Positions 18,465 through 26,977 of a DNA stretch of 64,000 bases are shown piece by piece. This DNA is from Pseudonocardia thermophila (GTDB lineage Bacteria; Actinomycetota; Actinomycetes; Mycobacteriales; Pseudonocardiaceae), in contig NZ_FRAP01000001.1 in NCBI RefSeq assembly GCF_900142365.1, forward strand, positions 62,001 through 126,000. The letters are read 5' to 3'. How positions within the stretch are numbered: position 1 is the first letter of the stretch; every line of letters begins with the position of its first letter. The notes under the pieces are model-generated. The model was not told where the DNA came from, did no database searches, and was given only the letters and a program-made list of their open reading frames with translations. The translations under genes were made by a program, and so were the position numbers.

Positions 18465-18967
18465 GCGAGCCGGCGGACGAGCGCGAGGAGCTGAGCTGGG
18501 AGGCGTTCGGCGCCGCGTCGCGGGAGCTGGCCCAGCAGGTCGCCGCAGACGGATACGAACCCGACATCATCCTGTCGATCGCGCGGGGCGGGCTGTTCGT
18601 GGCCGGGGCGCTCGGCTACGCGCTCGACGTCAAGAACCTGCACGTGGCCAACGTCGAGTTCTACACCGGCGTCGACGAGCGCCTGCCCGTGCCGATCATG
18701 CTGCCGCCGGTGCCGAGCGTCGTGGACCTCTCCGGCGCACGCGTACTGATCGCCGACGACGTCGCCGACACCGGGGCCACGCTGAAGCTGGTGCGCGACT
18801 TCTGCGCCGGGCACGTGGCCGACGTCCGCTGCGCAGTGGTGTACGAGAAGCCGCACTCGTCGGTGCGGTGCGAGTACGTGTGGCGGCGCACCGACCGGTG
18901 GATCAACTTCCCGTGGTCGACGCTGCCGCCGGTGGTGCGGCGCAGGGGCCAGGTCCTCGACGCCTGA
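18461..18967 (+). CDS. Type I phosphoribosyltransferase
   Basis: A 168-residue protein with the PRPP-binding signature [17 protein letters not shown] and the upstream [14 protein letters not shown] loop of type I phosphoribosyltransferases. Closest in form to the hypoxanthine/xanthine-type salvage enzymes, but the base cannot be read from sequence. The C-terminal [13 protein letters not shown] is typical of the actinobacterial group found beside ppm1. The start ATG 18461 overlaps the ppm1 stop (ATGA), so the gene is in the lnt operon. It ends before a terminator hairpin shared with convergent rbpA. Confidence 0.82.
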   Translation: MSEPADEREELSWEAFGAASRELAQQVAADGYEPDIILSIARGGLFVAGALGYALDVKNLHVANVEFYTGVDERLPVPIMLPPVPSVVDLSGARVLIADDVADTGATLKLVRDFCAGHVADVRCAVVYEKPHSSVRCEYVWRRTDRWINFPWSTLPPVVRRRGQVLDA

Positions 18968-19010
18968 TCGACGCCCGGAATCAGTGCCGGGAGGCAGTGC
19001 CGGACAGCCT

Positions 19011-19048
19011 GAGGGCCGGGCGGATCGCGGTGATCCGTCCCGGCCCTC
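19011..19048. terminator. Bidirectional terminator between the phosphoribosyltransferase and rbpA
   Basis: GAGGGCCGGGCGGATC (19011-19026) pairs with the segment ending CGGCCCTC at 19048, with a 5-nt loop and one bulged T. It lies in the gap between two convergent stop codons and can serve both. Confidence 0.7.
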
Positions 19049-19108
19049 CGCAGGTTGCGTATGGCGCCGATCGATCTGCGCTGATGACGAGCGCTGAACG
19101 ATCTGCGC

Positions 19109-19453
19109 TCAGGCGATCTCGCGTCGCTTCTCCGCCAGCATCTCGAGCCGCTCGGCGAGGAGCGCCTCGAGCTCGGGGATCGTGCGGCGCTCGAGAAGCA
19201 TGTCCCAGTGCGTGCGCGCGGGCTTGACCTTCTTCTGCTCCGGCTCGCCACCGTCCACCAGCCGGGAGATGCTGCCGTGCAGGCGGCACTCCCAGGTGGT
19301 CGGGGCCTCAGCGTCGTCTGCGAAGGGCACCTCGAACTCGTGCCCGCGCGGGCACTCGTAGCGAATGGTCTTCCGCGGCGCGAGATCGTGGTTGCGGTCC
19401 GTCTCGTAGCTGACGGCCCCTAGCCGGCTGCCACGGAGCACGCGGTCGGCCAT
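19109..19453 (-). CDS. rbpA: RNA polymerase-binding protein RbpA
   Basis: A 114-residue actinobacterial transcription factor that binds sigma-A and the polymerase clamp and stabilises the open complex. Seen are the N-terminal RGSRLGAVSYETDR region, the core domain with YECPRGHEFEVPF and WECRLHG, and the sigma-interacting domain KPARTHWDMLLERRTIPEL. The start ATG 19453 has a strong GGGAGGGTG ribosome site. Upstream, on the same strand, is a SigR-like promoter, and rbpA is a known SigR target in Streptomyces. The position opposite ppm1 matches Rv2050/Rv2051c. Confidence 0.95.
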   Translation of the reverse strand: MADRVLRGSRLGAVSYETDRNHDLAPRKTIRYECPRGHEFEVPFADDAEAPTTWECRLHGSISRLVDGGEPEQKKVKPARTHWDMLLERRTIPELEALLAERLEMLAEKRREIA

Positions 19454-19512
19454 GCGTCACCCTCCCGTTCTCGATGCCGAGGGAGCCTCCCCCGGCCATC
19501 ACCGTCGGGTGT

Positions 19513-19539
19513 AACGTCTATCCCTACGACGTACATTCC
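19513..19539 (-). promoter_or_regulatory. SigR-like promoter of rbpA
   Basis: Read on the minus strand, GGAAT (complement of 19535-19539) is followed after 19 bases by GTT (complement of 19513-19515). The SigR/SigH consensus is GGAAT-N18/19-GTT. The predicted start of transcription is about 50 nt before the rbpA start codon. Confidence 0.6.
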
Positions 19540-19664
19540 CGACCTGTCGCGAACGGTCGTGCCCAGGTGCCGTCAGGCGACGTGCACCGGACGTTTGCCG
19601 TCCCGGGGGATGAGTGTCCACCATCAGGCCCGGTTACACACGCGGATGTGACGTGTCAGCCACT

Positions 19665-19680
19665 TGTGACCTATGTCACG
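19665..19680. promoter_or_regulatory. CRP-like palindrome upstream of rbpA
   Basis: TGTGACCTATGTCACG matches the CRP consensus TGTGA-N6-TCACA at nine of ten defined positions and contains a perfect GTGAC/GTCAC palindrome. It lies about 210 bp before the rbpA start and about 95 bp after the stop of the MFS gene, in the A+T-richest part of this 321-bp gap. Confidence 0.45.
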
Positions 19681-19774
19681 GGCCTGCGACGTGCTCTTAA
19701 CCTGGTGTTCTCCGCGATTTACACCCGGCTCGGGCACGTCGTATCACCGCTGCGCCCGAGCCGGCGGGTTCCAC

Positions 19775-21088
19775 TCAGCTGCGGGCGGGCGACCGGTCGG
19801 GGGAGCGCACGGGCAGGAACGTGAGCAATCCCGCGAGCAGCACCAGGACGATCCCGGCGATGCCGGCTCGCTCCGCGTCGAACAGCGTGACGAACAGCGC
19901 GAACATGCTCGGGGCGAGGAACGACGCCGCCCGGCCGGTGGTCGCGTAGAGCCCGAAGAACTGGCCCTCCTGCCCGCGCGGCGCGATGCGGGCGAGGAAC
20001 GTCCGCGACGACGACTGGGCCGGGCCGACGAACAGCGACAGGAACAGGCCGAGCACCCAGAACACGGTCGGGCCGGACAGGAACAGCAGCACGACGCCGA
20101 CGCCGATCAGCCCGAGCAGCGATCCCACGATGACCGGCTTCGGGCCGACGCGGTCCTCGACCACGCCGCCGGCGAACGCCCCGATCGCGGACACGACGTT
20201 CGCCACCACCCCGAAGAGGAGCACGTCGTCTTCCGGGATGCCGAACACGGCGACCGCGAGCACCACACCGAAGGTGAACACCCCGGCGAGGCCGTCCCGG
20301 TAGACCGCGCTGGACAGCAGGAACCACAGCGCGTGCGGATCGCGGCGGTGCACCGCGCGCACGTCCTCCACGAGCCGCTTGTACGAGGCGACGATGCCGA
20401 TGCGGGCCGGCCGGTTCGGGTCCGGCGGGATCTCCGGCACGGAGATGAACATCGGCAGCGCCGACACGAGGAACCAGCCCGCGGCGATCAGCGCGACGAG
20501 CCGGATGTTCCAACCGTCGGCGGTGGCGATGTGGAACACACCGGCGGTGCCGTCGTCGTTGGTGCTGATGAACCCGATGTAGAGGCCGAGCAGCAGCACG
20601 ATGCCGCCGAGGTAGCCCATTCCCCAGCCGAAGCCGGAGACGCGGCCCATCGTCGCGGGCGTGGAGACCTGGCAGAGCATCGCGTTGTACGACACCGACG
20701 CGAGCTCCCAGAACACCGAGCCCAGCGCGAGCAGGATCAGCCCCAGAGCGAGGTACTGCTCGTCGTCGCGGACGAACACCAGCAGCGCCATCGTGACGAT
20801 CGTGATCGCTGTCCAGACGCCGGTGGCGCGCTTGCGCCGGCCCGCGGAGTCGGCGCGGGCCGCGATCACCGGCGCCGCGATCGCGAGGGCGACGCCGGCG
20901 ATGCCGACCGCCCAGCCCAGCGCGGCGCTGGCGCTCGGTTCTCCGTCCCCGACCGCCCGGGTCAGGTACACGGAGAAGACGAACGTGAGGATGACGGTGT
21001 TGAACGCCGCGGAGCCCCAGTCCCAGAAGCCCCAGGCGATCACCTGCCCGCGGGTCGCGGGCTGCGCGGGAGGCGCGGCTGCGGTCAT
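19775..21088 (-). CDS. MFS transporter of the UMF1 / Atg22-like family
   Basis: A 437-residue membrane protein with about 12 hydrophobic segments. The N-terminal motif ITWGFWDWGSAAFNTVI-like sequence (here IAWGFWDWGSAAFNT), followed by TFVFSVYLTRAV, identifies the UMF1/Atg22 branch of the major facilitator superfamily, whose fungal member exports amino acids from the vacuole. The bacterial substrate is unknown. It starts at ATG 21088, with TACGCT on the minus strand (complement of 21095-21100) ending 6 nt before. The glycerophosphodiesterase gene lies 72 bp upstream on the same strand. Confidence 0.85.
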   Translation of the reverse strand: MTAAAPPAQPATRGQVIAWGFWDWGSAAFNTVILTFVFSVYLTRAVGDGEPSASAALGWAVGIAGVALAIAAPVIAARADSAGRRKRATGVWTAITIVTMALLVFVRDDEQYLALGLILLALGSVFWELASVSYNAMLCQVSTPATMGRVSGFGWGMGYLGGIVLLLGLYIGFISTNDDGTAGVFHIATADGWNIRLVALIAAGWFLVSALPMFISVPEIPPDPNRPARIGIVASYKRLVEDVRAVHRRDPHALWFLLSSAVYRDGLAGVFTFGVVLAVAVFGIPEDDVLLFGVVANVVSAIGAFAGGVVEDRVGPKPVIVGSLLGLIGVGVVLLFLSGPTVFWVLGLFLSLFVGPAQSSSRTFLARIAPRGQEGQFFGLYATTGRAASFLAPSMFALFVTLFDAERAGIAGIVLVLLAGLLTFLPVRSPDRSPARS

Positions 21089-21160
21089 GCGCGGAGCGTA
21101 GCGGCGGCCGGGACCGGCGCACCCCGTAGATCTACTCGACGCGCCGCGCCCGGCTCCTGC

Positions 21161-21958
21161 TCAGCTCTCCGGCCATGCGTCGCGGGCGCGCAGCACCTCC
21201 CGCAGCACGTCCGGCCGGTCGGAGAGCAGCCCGTCGACGCCGATGTCGAGCAGGTGGGTCATCTCCGCCGGGTCGTCGATCGTCCACACGTGCACCTCGC
21301 GGCCACCGGCGTGCGCGGTGCGCAGGAACGCCTCGTCGACGACGGTCACCGGGCCGTAGCGGTGCGGCAGCTGCGCCAGCGCACCGGCTACCGGGAGCGA
21401 CGGTAGCCGCGACAGCGGCCCGGGCAGCCGGTCGAGCCAGGCTCGCCCGCGCAGCCCCAGCGCCGACGTGTACGCCAGCGAGGTGCACAGCCGATCCCCG
21501 GCGCTCGCCCGCGCTGCCGCGAGCCACGACTCGCGGTAGCTGCCGACGCACACCCGGTCCCAGGCGTCCAGCTTCTCGAGCACCGTCAGCACCGGGGTCA
21601 CCGCGGCCGCAGCCTTCAGCTCGATCGTCACCCGGGTGTCGGGCAGGTCGGCCAGCACCTGCTCCAGCAGCGGGATCGGCTCGCGCCCACCCACCTTGAC
21701 CTCGGCCAGCTCGGCGGCCGGGAAGTCGGCGACGCGGCCCGTGCCGTCGGTGGTCCGGTCCAGGGTCGAGTCGTGGTGCACCACGGCGATCCCGTCCAGG
21801 CTGGCGTGCACGTCGAGCTCCAGGTAGGTGAAGCCCTCCTCGACCGCCCGCGAGAACGCCGCGAACGTGTTCTCCAGTCCCGCGAGGTCCCCGGTGTGCC
21901 AGCCGCGGTGCGCGTACGCGCGGGGATAGGGGCCGTCCAGGTACGGGTGGCGCTCCAC
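21161..21958 (-). CDS. Glycerophosphodiester phosphodiesterase
   Basis: A 265-residue GDPD-family TIM barrel that cleaves glycerophosphodiesters to glycerol-3-phosphate and an alcohol. The catalytic and metal-binding set is complete: AYAHRGWHTG, LENTFAAF, TYLELDVHASLDG and VVHHDSTLDRTTDG within the first 75 residues, and VHVWTIDDPAEM plus GVDGLLSDRPDV at the C-terminus. No signal peptide is present, so it acts in the cytoplasm. The GTG start at 21958 has a GGGAGG ribosome site. Confidence 0.92.
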   Translation of the reverse strand: MERHPYLDGPYPRAYAHRGWHTGDLAGLENTFAAFSRAVEEGFTYLELDVHASLDGIAVVHHDSTLDRTTDGTGRVADFPAAELAEVKVGGREPIPLLEQVLADLPDTRVTIELKAAAAVTPVLTVLEKLDAWDRVCVGSYRESWLAAARASAGDRLCTSLAYTSALGLRGRAWLDRLPGPLSRLPSLPVAGALAQLPHRYGPVTVVDEAFLRTAHAGGREVHVWTIDDPAEMTHLLDIGVDGLLSDRPDVLREVLRARDAWPES

Positions 21959-22010
21959 GCGTGCAGCCTCCCACGGCGACCGCCCCCGGCGGCACCCCGT
22001 TTCCGCCGGG

Positions 22011-23915
22011 TTACACCGTCAACTGTGGACCGGGTTGCAGCACCGGTGCCATCAGGTCGCCGTACTCGGCGATCCGGCCGGGCAGGTCGTCGATCGTGAA
22101 CACCAGCTGCTCGGGGCGCCGGCAGGCCCGCACCTCGTCCCAGGTGATCGGGGTGGCCACGGTCGGGCGGGCCCGCCCGCGCAGTGAGTAGCTCGCGATC
22201 GTCGTCTTGTAGGGGTTGTTCTGGCTCCAGTCGATGAAGACCTTGCCGCGCCGGCGCGCCTTCGCCATCGTCGCCGTGACCGTGGCCGGGGTCTCCCGCG
22301 CCAGGTCCTCGGCCAGCGCCTTCGCGAAGGTCGACGTGGTCTCCGCACTGCTCACGGTCACCGGCGCGTAGAGCTGCATGCCCTTGCCGCCGCTCGTGCG
22401 CGGGCAGGCGGACAGGCCGTGGTCGGCCAGCCGCTCGGCGATGCGCTCGGCCACCCGCGCGCAGTCGACGATCGTGACACCCTCGCCGGGATCGAGATCG
22501 AACACGAGCAGATCGGGTAGCAGCTGCTCGTCGTCCGGCCCCACCCGCCACTGCGGAACGTGCAGCTCCAGGGCGGCCAGGTTGGCCGCCCACGCCAGCC
22601 CCTCGGCGTCCTCGATCACCGGGAAGTCGGCCTTCTCCGAGCGCCCGCCCGGCGTGCCGACCCGGGCGGTGCGGATCCACGACGGCGCGTGCCGCGACAC
22701 GTCCTTCTCGAAGAACGACGGCTTCTCGACCCCGTCCGGCCAGCGGACCAGCGTGACCGGGCGATCGCGCAGGTGCGGCAGCATCACCTCGGCGACCGCG
22801 AGGTAGTGCGCCAGCACGTCGCTCTTCGTGGTGCCGGACAGCGGGTAGAGCACCTTGCGCGGGTTGGTGAGCCGGGCGCGGCCGACGCCGGTGCGCGCCG
22901 CGGCCGGTGGGGGAGCGGTGCTGCGCGGCCGGGCCAGGACCTCGATCCAGTCGCCGCTCTGCTTGCCCGGCCGGTACGGCGAGTCGTCCCGCTTGGCGAC
23001 GACGCCCGCCAGGCCCTGCTCCCGGACGGCGACGAGCACCTCCTCGCCGGCACCGGGGAACACCGGGGCGAGCCGCCAGTGCGGCCCGGCCAGCCCCAGC
23101 TCCTCCAGGAGTTCCCGGCGGCGGGTGAACGGCTCGTCGAGCACGTCGCGGCCGTCGACGTGCAGCAGGTCGCCGATCCACAGCTCGGTGCCGCCGACCA
23201 GCTCGGCGTCCAGCAGGACCTGCGTGGTGCCCAGTGACGCGCCGAACCCGCGCAGGCCGGGCGCGGGCACCTCCTCGCCGGCCGCGTCGGTGAACCGGGC
23301 CCGGCCGCCGTCGACCCGGACGATCACCCGACGGCCGCCGAACAGCACCTGCAGCGTCCAGCCCGTGGTGTCCGGGGGCAGCTCGCCCGGGCTGGGGACC
23401 ATCGGCAGCGCGTCGTGGGGGAGGGGGTCGCGGTCGGGCACAGGATCAGAACGCCGCAGGATCCACGACTCGCCCCGGTCCACGCCGCGCTGCTCGGCAC
23501 GGTCGGCCCTGATCAGGACGTAACGGCCGGTGGTCCGCTCGCCGTGCAGCCGCACGATCACCTCGCGGTCGCGCCACTTCTCGGTCTCGTACGTGCCGGT
23601 GTCCCAGATCGACATGCGGCCGGCGCCGTACTCGCCCGCGGGGATCTCGCCCGAGAACGTGAGGTACTCGATCGGATGGTCCTCGGTCCGCACGGCCATG
23701 CGCACGGTCTCGGGGTCCGGCGGCAGCCCCTTCGGCACCGCCCACGACACGAGCACGCCGTCGCGCTCCAGCCGCAGGTCCCAGTGCAGGGAGCGGGCGT
23801 GGTGCTCCTGCACGACGAACCGGGTGCCGGGCCCGGTCTCGGTGGGGTCGGCCTCGGGCACCGGTTCCGGGGTGCGGCGGGCGTCGCGCTTGCGGCGGTA
23901 CTCCTCGAGCGACAC
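22011..23915 (-). CDS. ligD: LigD-type repair protein: PE domain, degenerate ligase domain, primase-polymerase
   Basis: A 634-residue non-homologous end-joining protein. Residues ~30-150 are the 3'-phosphoesterase (VQEHHARSLHWDLRLE, TEDHPIEYL). Residues ~170-330 align with the ATP-dependent ligase but motif I reads LQVLFGGRR where the adenylated lysine of KxDGxR should be, and the EGVVAK motif reads AGVVAK, so the ligase is probably dead. Residues ~345-630 are the LigD primase-polymerase, with FDLDPGEGV and the later VFIDWSQ aspartate intact. Order PE-Lig-Pol is that of Pseudomonas rather than Mycobacterium. No ku gene is in the window. GTG 23915 has TAGCCT ending 6 nt before it. Confidence 0.9.
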   Translation of the reverse strand: MSLEEYRRKRDARRTPEPVPEADPTETGPGTRFVVQEHHARSLHWDLRLERDGVLVSWAVPKGLPPDPETVRMAVRTEDHPIEYLTFSGEIPAGEYGAGRMSIWDTGTYETEKWRDREVIVRLHGERTTGRYVLIRADRAEQRGVDRGESWILRRSDPVPDRDPLPHDALPMVPSPGELPPDTTGWTLQVLFGGRRVIVRVDGGRARFTDAAGEEVPAPGLRGFGASLGTTQVLLDAELVGGTELWIGDLLHVDGRDVLDEPFTRRRELLEELGLAGPHWRLAPVFPGAGEEVLVAVREQGLAGVVAKRDDSPYRPGKQSGDWIEVLARPRSTAPPPAAARTGVGRARLTNPRKVLYPLSGTTKSDVLAHYLAVAEVMLPHLRDRPVTLVRWPDGVEKPSFFEKDVSRHAPSWIRTARVGTPGGRSEKADFPVIEDAEGLAWAANLAALELHVPQWRVGPDDEQLLPDLLVFDLDPGEGVTIVDCARVAERIAERLADHGLSACPRTSGGKGMQLYAPVTVSSAETTSTFAKALAEDLARETPATVTATMAKARRRGKVFIDWSQNNPYKTTIASYSLRGRARPTVATPITWDEVRACRRPEQLVFTIDDLPGRIAEYGDLMAPVLQPGPQLTV

Positions 23916-23974
23916 GCGATCAGGCTAGAGGCCGGTCCGGTCCGGATCTGTGAGGTCGACGAACGGTATTGCAC

Positions 23975-24008
23975 TTGACCCGATCTACTGAGAGCATAGG
24001 CTCGCCTA
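23975..24008 (+). promoter_or_regulatory. bfd promoter with overlapping iron box
   Basis: TTGACC (23975-23980) and TAGGCT (23997-24002) are 16 bp apart, a plausible sigma-A promoter. The palindrome TAGGC-TC-GCCTA (23997-24008) covers the -10 and resembles the centre of the IdeR/DmdR iron box, so iron-loaded repressor could shut the gene. Confidence 0.55.
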
Positions 24009-24030
24009 ACCGGAGCCAAGGAGGGCCTCA

Positions 24031-24228
24031 GTGTACGTCTGCATCTGCATGGCGGTGACCGACGAAGAGGTCCGGTCGTGCATCGCCGCAGGCGCCAGCA
24101 CCATCGAAGAGGTCGGTGAGGCCTGCGAGGCAGGCACCGGTTGCGGCTCGTGCCACGACCACATCGACGTCTTCCTCGAGGCGGCGCGCCAGCCCTCCGA
24201 GCTCGCTGACCTGCCGCGCAGCGCGTGA
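24031..24228 (+). CDS. bfd: Bacterioferritin-associated ferredoxin
   Basis: A 65-residue [2Fe-2S] protein that reduces the ferric core of bacterioferritin to release iron. Cluster cysteines are in YVCICMAVTDEEV near the N-terminus (CxC) and GTGCGSCHDH around residue 38 (CxxC). It begins at GTG 24031 behind AAGGAGGG. An iron-box-like palindrome lies over its promoter, and bfr follows 91 bp downstream with its own promoter; the pairing of the two genes strongly supports the function. Confidence 0.93.
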   Translation: MYVCICMAVTDEEVRSCIAAGASTIEEVGEACEAGTGCGSCHDHIDVFLEAARQPSELADLPRSA

Positions 24229-24245
24229 CCATGCCTCACCTCTGC

Positions 24246-24264
24246 TGAGGTTTGGCTCGGTTAC
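24246..24264 (+). promoter_or_regulatory. Possible iron box upstream of bfr
   Basis: TGAGGTTTGGCTCGGTTAC agrees with the 19-bp IdeR consensus at 12 positions, mostly in the left half. It is centred 65 bp before the bfr start. In mycobacteria IdeR activates bfrA from such upstream sites. Confidence 0.4.
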
Positions 24265-24306
24265 GCAGAGTCGATCCTGGGTCGTACCCGTTGTAACCGC
24301 GGGGGC

Positions 24307-24312
24307 TATCCT
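24307..24312 (+). promoter_or_regulatory. -10 element for bfr
   Basis: TATCCT ends 7 nt before ATG 24320 with no ribosome site between, so the bfr message is probably leaderless. Confidence 0.5.
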
Positions 24313-24319
24313 CGCCCGC

Positions 24320-24805
24320 ATGCGTGGCGACCCGGAGATCATCGAGCTGCTCAACCAGCAGCTGACCAGCGAACTGACCGCGATCAACCAGTACTTCCTG
24401 CACGCCAAGATGCAGGAGAACTGGGGCTTCACGAAGCTCGCCGAGTACACCAAGCACGAGTCCATCGACGAGATGAAGCATGCGGAGACGATCACCGACC
24501 GCATCCTCTTCCTCGAGGGCCTCCCGAACTACCAGCGGCTCGGCACGCTGCGGATCGGTCAGACGATCAAGGAGCAGTTCGAGTCGGACCTCGCCATCGA
24601 GCTCGCCGTCGTGGAGCGGCTGCGCCCCGGCATCATCCTGTGCCGCGAGAAGGGCGACCACACCACGGCGAACCTCTTCGAGGAGATCCTCAAGGACGAG
24701 GAGCACCACATCGACTACCTGGAGACCAACCTCGAGCTGATCGACAAGCTCGGCGAGCAGCTCTTCCTGGCCCAGCTGGTCCACCAGCCCCCGGCCGCGG
24801 GCTGA
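24320..24805 (+). CDS. bfr: Bacterioferritin
   Basis: A 161-residue four-helix-bundle ferritin that stores iron in a 24-mer with heme between subunits. Ferroxidase ligands are Glu18, Glu51 and His54 (QQLTSELTAINQYF, SIDEMKHAE), with Glu94, Glu127 and His130 in the second half (KDEEHHIDYLE). The heme-ligating Met52 is present, marking this as a heme-binding Bfr, not a ferritin. ATG 24320 is chosen from the promoter spacing and homologue length; the frame is open further upstream. It sits with bfd in an iron-regulated pair. Confidence 0.96.
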   Translation: MRGDPEIIELLNQQLTSELTAINQYFLHAKMQENWGFTKLAEYTKHESIDEMKHAETITDRILFLEGLPNYQRLGTLRIGQTIKEQFESDLAIELAVVERLRPGIILCREKGDHTTANLFEEILKDEEHHIDYLETNLELIDKLGEQLFLAQLVHQPPAAG

Positions 24806-24849
24806 TCAGCTCGGCGGGTGCTGCGCACATTTCCGCGCCACGGCCGCAG

Positions 24850-25480
24850 CGCCGGGTACTCGGGGGCAGCGTGATCTGTTGCTGGATGCTCGGTACGAGC
24901 GCGAGGCTGCCGGCACCTTCGGCGAACTTCTCGATCGCCGCCGCGTACACCGGCTCCGTCAGCGGCTCGGCAGCAGCGCCGGCAGCGCGTGCAGCGCAGC
25001 GCGCGCCGTGGTGAACTGCGTGACGATCAGCCTGAACGCGGCTCGGGCCTGCTCCGTCGACGCCTCGTCGCGCAGCGGGACGAAGTCGGCGACCGCGAGA
25101 TCGATGGTCGCCGTCAGCCGGTCCGTTCGCGAGGAAGGCCCGCTTCGCCACGGCCGGATCAGACGTGGCGGTGGCCGGAGCGAACGAGTCCGCCACGGCC
25201 ATCAGCAACGCACCCGAGCCGCACAGCCGGTTGACGTAGCGGTAACCGCGGATCAGCCGGATCCACGCCCGGAGGGCCCGCGGTCGCCGTGCCGGTGATG
25301 CCGGTCGGGTCGGTCACCGCCGGCGGCCCGGATCGTCTCCGTGGCCACCAGGGCGCGCGGGCACTGTGCCCGCAGTCGCTGCATGTCGATCGGCCGGGGC
25401 GGCCGGTGATCGGCGGTGGCGCGGTCGGGTCGGACCTGCCGTCCGGCAGGAGGGCCCGCAGCGCGGCCGCGAGCTCCGCC
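24850..25480 (-). pseudogene. Decayed coding remnant, unidentified
   Basis: On the minus strand three frames must be joined to give readable sequence: GYRYVNRLCGSGALLMAVAD and on, then ATIDLAVADFVPLRDEAST, then EPLTEPVYAAAIEKFAEGAG. Codon bias is that of coding DNA but frameshifts and stops interrupt it. It could be the C-terminal part of the decayed kinase gene immediately upstream (25480-26246) or a separate lost gene. I cannot name the family. No intact gene lies between bfr and the GNAT gene at 26307. Confidence 0.45.
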
Positions 25481-26246
25481 ACGGTCGGTCACTCGGCCGG
25501 GTCCTTCACCAGGCACGCCGACACGATCTCCACCAGCACCGCCGGTACCCCGTCGAGATCGGGGGCAGCCTGCACGATCCGGTAGAGGTCGCCGCGGCCC
25601 GGTCGGGCGCGAACGGGCCCGCGGCCGGTCGCGGCGAAGACGAGGGTGGCGCCGAGGGAGAACACGTCCGACGCGGGCGTGACCGGATCATCCGTCACCT
25701 GTTCGGGGGACATGAAGTCGGGTGTGCCGATCACCTCGCCGCTCGCGGTCCCCGGGTTGAAGTAGACGTTCGGGCGACCCGAAGTCGATCACCCGGGGCC
25801 CCGGTGGGGGAGAGGAGCACGTTCGCCGGGGTGAGATCGCGGTGCACCAGCCCAGCGGCGTGGATCGATCCGAGCGCGCCGCACAACTGCGTGGTCGGCG
25901 GGACGAGCCGATCGACCGGCAGCGGCCCGCCGGACTCGACGACGGCGCGCAACGACGGGCCCTCGACGTACTCGGTCGCCAACCACGGCGGATCGGCCTC
26001 GGGATCGGCGTCCAGCAGGCGGGCGGCGAAGATCCCAGCGACCGACACGGCGGCTCGACCTCGCGCCGGAACCGGGCTCGGAACGCTGGGTCGTCGGCCA
26101 CGTCGTCGCGGATGAGCTTCACTCGCAGCCCGCTGGCCCTCCGGCGTGGTCCCCAGGTGGACCCGGCCCATGCCACCGGACTCGATCCGGCCGACGAGCC
26201 GGAAGCGGCCGGTCGTGCGCGGCTCGGCGGGCCGGAGTGGTTCCAC
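25480..26246 (-). pseudogene. Serine/threonine protein kinase pseudogene
   Basis: A Hanks-type kinase broken by about four frameshifts (near 26125, 26050, 25790 and 25745) and an in-frame stop at about 25489. Pieces in order are the glycine loop RIESGGMGRVHLG, the beta-3 lysine VKLIRDDVADD, catalytic loop HRDLTPANVL, VIDFGS (DFG), and GTPDFMSPEQV (APE region) leading to DVFSLGATLVFAATGRGP. All catalytic motifs survive but never in one frame, so the gene is recently dead or the assembly is poor here. GTG-type codon use matches the genome, so it was probably native. Confidence 0.8.
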
Positions 26247-26304
26247 GCCGGTGGCGGAGACAGCGGTGAGTGCGCCGACCGCGTGGATCTACGCACACCC
26301 CGCA

Positions 26305-26317
26305 CGTTATGACAGTT
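26305..26317. repeat. 13-bp direct repeat, left copy
   Basis: CGTTATGACAGTT, identical to 26978-26990. This copy overlaps the stop codon of the GNAT gene. Confidence 0.6.
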
Positions 26318-26888
26318 CTCGCAGATCCCGCCGCATCAGCACGCGGGGAAATCCGGCCAGTACGGAGCCGGTGTCGGCGACGTGGACGAACCCGGCCCGC
26401 TCGAAGTTCTTCCTCAGGCCCGGGTAGGCCATCGTCAGATCGACGCGGGCGTCGCCGTTGTCCAGCGGATAGGCCTCGACAGCCGGCGCTCCGTGCGCAC
26501 GGGCGAACGCGACGGCGCCGTCGATCAGGACGCGCGACAGGCCCTGCTTGCGGTGCCCGGGCCGCACCCGCACGCACCAGAGCGACCACACGGGCAGATC
26601 GTCCACGTGCGGGATCTTCCGGTTGCGAGCGAAGGACGTCTCGGCCCGCGGGGCGACGGCGGCCCATCCGACCGGCTCGTCGCCGTCGTAGGCCAGCACA
26701 CCCGGAGCGGGCTCCCGGGCGCAGAGCTCCTCGACGTACTCGCCGCGGGCCGGACCCTGCAGCTTCCTGTTGAGCTTCGCGTCGATCCGGTAGCTCAGGC
26801 ACCAGCAGACGTTCGCCGTCGGCGACTTCGGCCCCAGGACGGCGCGGACGTCCTCGAAGACCGACGCGGGACGCACCGAGATGGTCAT
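26307..26888 (-). CDS. GNAT-family N-acetyltransferase
   Basis: A 193-residue acetyltransferase. The acetyl-CoA-binding motif A is seen as WCVRVRPGHRKQGLSRVLI around residue 105, followed by the helical AVAFARAHGAPAVEAYP segment. The N-terminal region (TANVCWCLSYRID) has a WCWC-like motif of a subgroup whose substrates are not known. ATG 26888 is chosen because the ~24 residues upstream in frame are not conserved in style. The gene is flanked by a 13-bp direct repeat and lies next to the kinase pseudogene. Confidence 0.8.
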   Translation of the reverse strand: MTISVRPASVFEDVRAVLGPKSPTANVCWCLSYRIDAKLNRKLQGPARGEYVEELCAREPAPGVLAYDGDEPVGWAAVAPRAETSFARNRKIPHVDDLPVWSLWCVRVRPGHRKQGLSRVLIDGAVAFARAHGAPAVEAYPLDNGDARVDLTMAYPGLRKNFERAGFVHVADTGSVLAGFPRVLMRRDLRELS

Positions 26889-26977
26889 GTCAGCACGGTG
26901 GCGGCAGTCCGCGCACGAGACAACCGGAGGGACCGTCCACCTGCGCTGACATGCTGCCACGCAGATCCGATAATCGG

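Noticed and set aside
19673..21406. A 577-codon plus-strand frame over the MFS gene
   Set aside because: Antisense to a membrane protein with clear helices; the product is Asp/Glu/Arg-rich and matches no family.
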